From positions 13,096 through 30,604 of the forward strand of contig DCVO01000132.1 of the NCBI GenBank assembly GCA_002327405.1: a DNA stretch of 17,509 nucleotides, read 5' to 3'. Shown here piece by piece: positions 14,421 to 17,509 of this stretch. A model generated the notes under the pieces. The model ran no database searches and was not told where the DNA came from. It saw only the letters and a list, made by a program, of their open reading frames with translations. Position 1 is the first letter of the stretch. Every line of letters begins with the position of its first letter. Source of the DNA: Thiobacillus sp. UBA2186. Its GTDB lineage: Bacteria > Pseudomonadota > Gammaproteobacteria > Burkholderiales > Thiobacillaceae. The translations under genes and the position numbers were made by a program.

Positions 14421-14531
14421 GCCTCACCGCTCTCCACTCAGGTCTCTGAAACTGTGAGCGCCACTATCGGGGACGTACTGTCAGGATGTGTACTTGAGCA
14501 CTGGATAGTCCTTTCCTTTATCCAATGCTAA
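14418..14531 (+). other. 37-codon frame behind the captured start of a lost MFS gene
   Basis: The ribosome binding site and ATG that begin the MFS gene in the other copy are preserved. After the ATG the sequence is unrelated and reads MASPLSTQVSETVSATIGDV to a TAA at 14529-14531. I recognise no family. It may be translated from the captured signals, but I regard it as a by-product of the junction. Confidence 0.3.
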
Positions 14532-14542
14532 GCTCCGATAGT
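14463..14542. repeat. 8-bp inverted repeat upstream of wrbA
   Basis: ACTATCGG at 14463-14470 and CCGATAGT at 14535-14542 are perfect inverted copies 64 bases apart. They could bracket a regulatory region or mark a decayed element end, but 8 bp over this distance can also arise by chance. Confidence 0.35.
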
Positions 14543-14561
14543 ACCTTCGTATGCAATGGAA

Positions 14562-14598
14562 CATTATTTCCAAACGGAGCCTCATTATTTCCATCCGG
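14562..14598 (+). promoter_or_regulatory. Two direct repeats, period 21 bp, upstream of wrbA
   Basis: CATTATTTCCAaaCGG (14562-14577) and CATTATTTCCAtcCGG (14583-14598) match at 14 of 16 positions. The period of 21 bp equals two helical turns, so two protein units could bind the same DNA face. They lie 60-95 bases before the wrbA start codon. No known regulator is assigned. Confidence 0.5.
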
Positions 14599-14643
14599 TT
14601 CTCGCCACCTGGCACGTTTTGATCACGTTAATCATGAAACTAC

Positions 14644-14649
14644 AGGAGG
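14644..14649 (+). promoter_or_regulatory. Ribosome binding site of wrbA
   Basis: A perfect AGGAGG seven bases before the ATG at 14657 fixes the start. The frame is open upstream to 14525, but no such signal precedes the earlier ATGs and the family begins at this methionine. Confidence 0.9.
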
Positions 14650-14656
14650 CTTAAAA

Positions 14657-15262
14657 ATGACAAAAATACTCGTCTTGTATTACAGCATGTATGGGCATAT
14701 CGAAAGGATGGCGGACGCCATAGCCGAGGGAGTGCGCATGGAGGAGAGCACCGAGGTATTGGTCAAGCGTGTGCCGGAAATCATTCCCGAAGACCGGGCG
14801 CGCATCATGGGTGTGAAGCTGGACCAGAAGGCAGGCATTGCAACTACCGAAGAATTGGCAAATTACGACGCGATCATCTTCGGCACCCCGACCCGGTTCG
14901 GCAACATGGCTGCCCAGATGCGTAATTTTCTGGATCAAACCGGCAAGTTGTGGATGGATGGTTCATTGATCGGCAAGGTCGGCAGTGTTTTCACAAGTTC
15001 CGCCACGCAGCACGGGGGTCAGGAAACAACGGTGACATCCTTTCACTCGACGTTGCTGCACCATGGGATGGTGATTGTTGGCGTACCGTATTCCTGCACG
15101 GGACTCACGGTAATGACCGAAATCACCGGTGGTTCGCCTTATGGATCTTCGACCCTGTCCGGTGCCGATGGCAAGCGCATGCCGAGCGAAAATGAACTGG
15201 AGATCGCACGCTTCCAGGGCCGCCATGTCGCACAGATCGCCAAACGCCTGAAGGCGAAATAG
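14657..15262 (+). CDS. wrbA: NAD(P)H:quinone oxidoreductase, WrbA type
   Basis: A 201-residue flavodoxin-like enzyme, the usual WrbA length. It begins MTKILVLYYSMYGHIERMAD, where the phosphate-binding loop for FMN lies (about residues 8-15). GTPTRFGNMAAQMRNFLDQT (about 77-96) and SSATQHGGQETT (about 112-123) are the other FMN-binding signatures, and the C-terminus has GGSPYGSSTLSG and the ARFQGRHVAQIAK helix. WrbA tetramers reduce quinones by two electrons using NAD(P)H and FMN, avoiding semiquinone radicals, in the cytoplasm. It is followed 40 bases later by the glucan phosphorylase gene in the same direction and is probably co-transcribed with it. The gene is clearly less GC-rich than the exporter operon, which supports a separate origin. 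A 21-bp-spaced direct repeat lies upstream. Confidence 0.95.
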   Translation: MTKILVLYYSMYGHIERMADAIAEGVRMEESTEVLVKRVPEIIPEDRARIMGVKLDQKAGIATTEELANYDAIIFGTPTRFGNMAAQMRNFLDQTGKLWMDGSLIGKVGSVFTSSATQHGGQETTVTSFHSTLLHHGMVIVGVPYSCTGLTVMTEITGGSPYGSSTLSGADGKRMPSENELEIARFQGRHVAQIAKRLKAK

Positions 15263-15302
15263 CCGGGCCTTTCCGAAAGCTGCTGGCTGAAGGGCGCAAG
15301 AT

Positions 15303-17045
15303 ATGGACGGCAAGGACTACATCGCTTACTTCACCATGGAAATCGGCCTGGTCGAGACCATGCCGACCTATGCGGGCGGCCTGGGCATTCTGGCCGGTGA
15401 TACCGTGCGTTCCGCCGCCGATCTCGGCATCCCGATGGTCGCCGTGACCCTGCTCCACCGCAAGGGCTATTTCCGCCAGCGGCTCGACGCCTCGGGCTGG
15501 CAAAGTGAAGAGGACGCCGCCTGGCCGGTAGCCGAACTGCTGCAGGAAATGGAGCCGCGCTGTTCGATCGAGATCGAAGGGCGAGAAGTTCTGCTGCGGG
15601 CATGGAAGTATGAAATCAAAGGCATGAGCGGCTATAGCGTGCCGGTTTATTTTCTGGATACGGATATCGAGCAGAATGCCGCACCCGATCGAGCCATCAC
15701 GGATCACCTCTATGGCGGCGACCTGCGTTACCGGCTTTGCCAGGAGGCCGTGCTGGGCATAGGCGGGGTCAGGATGCTGCGCGCCTTGGGTTATGGTGGA
15801 AGCAGGGGCCACGGCGAAATCAAACGCTTTCACATGAACGAAGGGCATGCCGCGCTGTTGACCCTGGAGCTTGCGTATGAGTTATCCAGCCAGGCCTGGG
15901 ACATGGCTTACGAGCAGACAAAACACTCCATCACACCGGAGATGGTGCATCTGGTCAGGCCCAGGTGTATTTTTACGACCCACACTCCGGTGCCTGCGGG
16001 GCAGGACAAGTTCTCTCTGGATATGGTGCATCAGGTGATAACCGGTTATCAGGGGGCATTTGCGGAGCGCGAGAAGGAATTTTGTCCCGACAACGTGCTG
16101 AACATGACCCAACTCGCGCTCGACAACAGCCACTACATCAACGGTGTGGCGAAAAGCCATGGGCATGTGGCACGGCGGATGTTCTCCAAGTACGACATTC
16201 ATTCCATCACCAACGGCGTGCATGTGGCTACCTGGGCCGCATCTCCCATCGCCAAACTATTTGACGAGCATATTCCGGGCTGGCGTGAAGACAACTCCAG
16301 CCTGCGTTACGCGCTTAACATCCCCCAACGGGATATCTGGGTAGCACATCGCCAGGCGAAGGGAGCACTCATCGAACAGGTGAAGCAGCTCACCGGAGCT
16401 GGCTTGGAGCCTGAGGTGTTCACCATCGGTTTCGCGAGACGGGCGGCTGTTTACAAGCGTGCGGAGCTGCTGTTCTGGGATACAGCGAGGCTCATCGAAA
16501 TCTCGAAAAATGCGGGCCCGTTCCAGCTCATCTATGCAGGCAAGGCTCATCCGCAGGACACGGCGGGGAAGGAAGTCATACGCCGCATCCACGAAGTAAA
16601 GGAAACACTCAAGGGAAAAATCAAACTGGTTTACCTTGAGAACTACGGCATCGATCTGGCGAAACTGATTACCTCAGGCGTAGACCTCTGGCTCAATACC
16701 CCGCAACCCCCGCTCGAAGCATCAGGCACCAGCGGCATGAAGGCCGCCGTCAACGGCATCCCGTCGTTCAGCATACTGGACGGCTGGTGGGGCGAAGGAT
16801 GTATCGAAGGTGTAACAGGCTGGGCAATAGGCGGAGACAAGGATGTCAGCCTTGAAAGTCAGGACACGCGGGCTGAAGACGCGCGCGCGCTGTACAACAA
16901 ACTGGAGATGATCATCCTGCCCATGTTCATCAACGAGCCGGAGCGCTATGCCGAAGTCATGCGCCATTCGATCGCGCTCAATGCATCGTTTTTCAACACC
17001 GAGCGCATGCTGTCACAGTACATCACCAAGGCTTATTTCAAGTGA
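15303..17045 (+). CDS. Alpha-glucan (glycogen/maltodextrin) phosphorylase, short form
   Basis: A 580-residue GT35 phosphorylase of the short bacterial/archaeal type (TIGR02094-like). It begins close to the conserved core: AYFTMEIGLVETMPTYAGGL and GILAGD at residues 9-33, then GYFRQRLDASGWQ. Further landmarks are FHMNEGHAALLTLEL, IFTTHTPVPAGQDKF, ITNGVHVATW and, near the end, EASGTSGMKAAVNG with Lys480, the expected pyridoxal-phosphate lysine. It cleaves alpha-1,4-glucans with phosphate to release glucose-1-phosphate. The start at 15303 has AAGGG eight bases upstream. It lacks the extra N-terminal domain (DUF3417) found in longer relatives. It ends FNTERMLSQYITKAYFK, a normal C-terminus, so the downstream junction did not cut it. 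Pairing with wrbA suggests an operon for reserve-carbon use under redox stress; this link is my inference. Confidence 0.94.
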   Translation: MDGKDYIAYFTMEIGLVETMPTYAGGLGILAGDTVRSAADLGIPMVAVTLLHRKGYFRQRLDASGWQSEEDAAWPVAELLQEMEPRCSIEIEGREVLLRAWKYEIKGMSGYSVPVYFLDTDIEQNAAPDRAITDHLYGGDLRYRLCQEAVLGIGGVRMLRALGYGGSRGHGEIKRFHMNEGHAALLTLELAYELSSQAWDMAYEQTKHSITPEMVHLVRPRCIFTTHTPVPAGQDKFSLDMVHQVITGYQGAFAEREKEFCPDNVLNMTQLALDNSHYINGVAKSHGHVARRMFSKYDIHSITNGVHVATWAASPIAKLFDEHIPGWREDNSSLRYALNIPQRDIWVAHRQAKGALIEQVKQLTGAGLEPEVFTIGFARRAAVYKRAELLFWDTARLIEISKNAGPFQLIYAGKAHPQDTAGKEVIRRIHEVKETLKGKIKLVYLENYGIDLAKLITSGVDLWLNTPQPPLEASGTSGMKAAVNGIPSFSILDGWWGEGCIEGVTGWAIGGDKDVSLESQDTRAEDARALYNKLEMIILPMFINEPERYAEVMRHSIALNASFFNTERMLSQYITKAYFK

Positions 17046-17152
17046 GGCTACATTTTCGCCAGGCACTTCTGGAGCCGCCCCAGAGCAATGCCTTGTCCGC
17101 TCCGCGCCTCCGCAGTACTCTGCGAACAGGAACCGGTAAAGACAGCACAGAC

Positions 17153-17429
17153 GAGCCCCTGGATGAGGTACGCCAGCCTGATATCGCCCATGCGCTACTT
17201 CATGGACTTCGGCTACCAGGTGCTGTTCAAGGGCAACGGGTTCGCCTATGTCTGGCACGACATCCTGGGGATCGCGGCGCTGGGTTCCGCGATGTTCGGC
17301 CTGTCGATGTGGGGATTCAGGCGCCTGTACGGTTGAGCGTGTTTTTCGGGACGCAGAGCGGGGCGCGCTCTGCCATCGTGGTGCCCAAGGGCAAGTTCGG
17401 GTCGGATTCGACGGGGGATTGATGCCATG
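17153..17429 (+). repeat. Right-end duplication, copy 2 (end of permease gene, spacer, MFS start)
   Basis: The counterpart of 14143-14420. Between the phosphorylase stop and this repeat lie 107 bases (17046-17152) in which I see no gene. Unlike copy 1, the spacer here continues into a real MFS gene, so this copy keeps what looks like the original right flank of the operon. Confidence 0.95.
17154..17336 (+). pseudogene. C-terminal fragment of a YbhR-like ABC-2 permease
   Basis: Sixty codons matching the end of the permease at 13199-14326: SPWMRYASLISPMRYFMDFG ... MFGLSMWGFRRLYG, with only a few residue changes. The upstream five-sixths of the gene is absent, and the frame runs back into unrelated DNA (an ATG at 17088 would give an 82-residue chimera). 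Without the coupling helix and other membrane segments it cannot function. It represents the 3' remnant of a second exporter operon. Confidence 0.9.
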
Positions 17430-17509
17430 CGTATGAAACTGCCCAGGGGCGTCGTCGCACTCGGCCTGGTGAGCCTCACCATGGACCTCTCCTCGGAGAT
17501 GATCCATAG
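17427..17509 (+). CDS. MFS transporter, N-terminus only
   Basis: Twenty-seven codons to the window edge: MRMKLPRGVVALGLVSLTMD then LSSEMIH. The stretch LGLVSLxMDxSSEMIH is the conserved first helix and loop of a major facilitator subgroup that contains NreB-like and drug/metal efflux proteins. GGGGG at 17413-17417 is a suitable ribosome binding site nine bases before the ATG; ATG 17433 is an alternative. It follows the permease remnant by the same ~90-base spacer that follows the intact permease at 14327, so it was probably the next gene of the original exporter operon. Substrate unknown from this fragment. Confidence 0.8.
   Translation, partial: MRMKLPRGVVALGLVSLTMDLSSEMIH

Larger units (their letters stand above)
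14327..14656. other. Interval between the exporter operon and wrbA
   Basis: The first ~94 bases are the spacer shared with the right-end duplicate. It includes a GGGGG ribosome binding site and ATG that now lead only into a 37-codon frame (14418-14531). The rest is unique, less GC-rich, and holds an 8-bp inverted repeat (14463-14542), two direct repeats (14562-14598) and the wrbA ribosome binding site. I could not place a convincing -35/-10 pair for wrbA. Confidence 0.6.

Noticed and set aside
14619..14635. TTGAT ... ATCA dyad resembling an FNR box before wrbA
   Set aside because: The half-sites are seven bases apart instead of four and the second lacks the final A, so it does not fit the FNR consensus.
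2562..17429. Composite transposon or IS-flanked element
   Set aside because: The repeats at each end are pieces of the exporter operon, and no transposase, integrase or terminal inverted repeats are visible in the window.
1..17509. CRISPR array or phage genes
   Set aside because: No regularly spaced repeat series and no phage structural, lysis or integrase-like proteins were seen.

Overview
The window looks like the accessory part of a GC-rich proteobacterial chromosome, most likely beta- or gammaproteobacterial. This rests on the gene content (TetR-controlled YbhGFSR-type efflux operon, DUF2934 protein, UbiB relative, WrbA next to a short glucan phosphorylase), dense ATGA/TGATG gene overlaps, and strong GC bias in most genes. 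No phylogenetic marker is present, so the assignment is soft. The wrbA-glgP segment is visibly less GC-rich than its neighbours.

Layout. 1-852 (minus): AEC-family permease, cut by the window edge. 853-1419: non-coding, with a tRNA-like 3' end followed by a good terminator and, further on, the tetR promoter. 1420-2503: TetR regulator and a small DUF2934 protein. 2562-2822: a broken copy of the start of an efflux operon (leader plus first ~30 codons of an HlyD-type protein). 2809-8892: first cargo, made of a P-type cation ATPase, a UbiB/ABC1-family protein lacking its kinase core, a large MGDG-synthase-like glycosyltransferase carrying an apparent permuted NlpC/P60-like domain, and a frameshifted, truncated patatin phospholipase. 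8893-14326: the intact efflux operon (HlyD adaptor, double-ATPase ABC protein, two ABC-2 permeases), homologous in layout to E. coli ybhGFSR. 14421-17045: second cargo, wrbA and an alpha-glucan phosphorylase. 17153-17429: a second copy of the last ~60 codons of the final permease plus its downstream spacer, leading into an MFS transporter cut by the right edge.

The central observation is architectural. The start of the efflux operon is present twice (2562-2772 and 8893-9101), and so is its end (14143-14420 and 17153-17429). The copies are diverged by roughly 5-10% by my own alignment. The outer partial copies read like the two ends of a resident operon (tetR-DUF2934-hlyD' ... permease'-MFS). 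Its middle is replaced by a block holding a complete sister operon flanked by unrelated genes. A chimeric assembly of related strains would look the same and must be excluded.

Functionally, the TetR/HlyD/ABC/ABC-2 genes should form an inner-membrane-based drug or cation exporter with its own regulator. The UbiB-like, glycosyltransferase and patatin genes overlap stop-to-start and look like a lipid or cell-envelope module. The most novel protein is the 880-residue glycosyltransferase fusion; the most puzzling is the 188-residue UbiB protein that keeps both ends of the family but none of the catalytic core.
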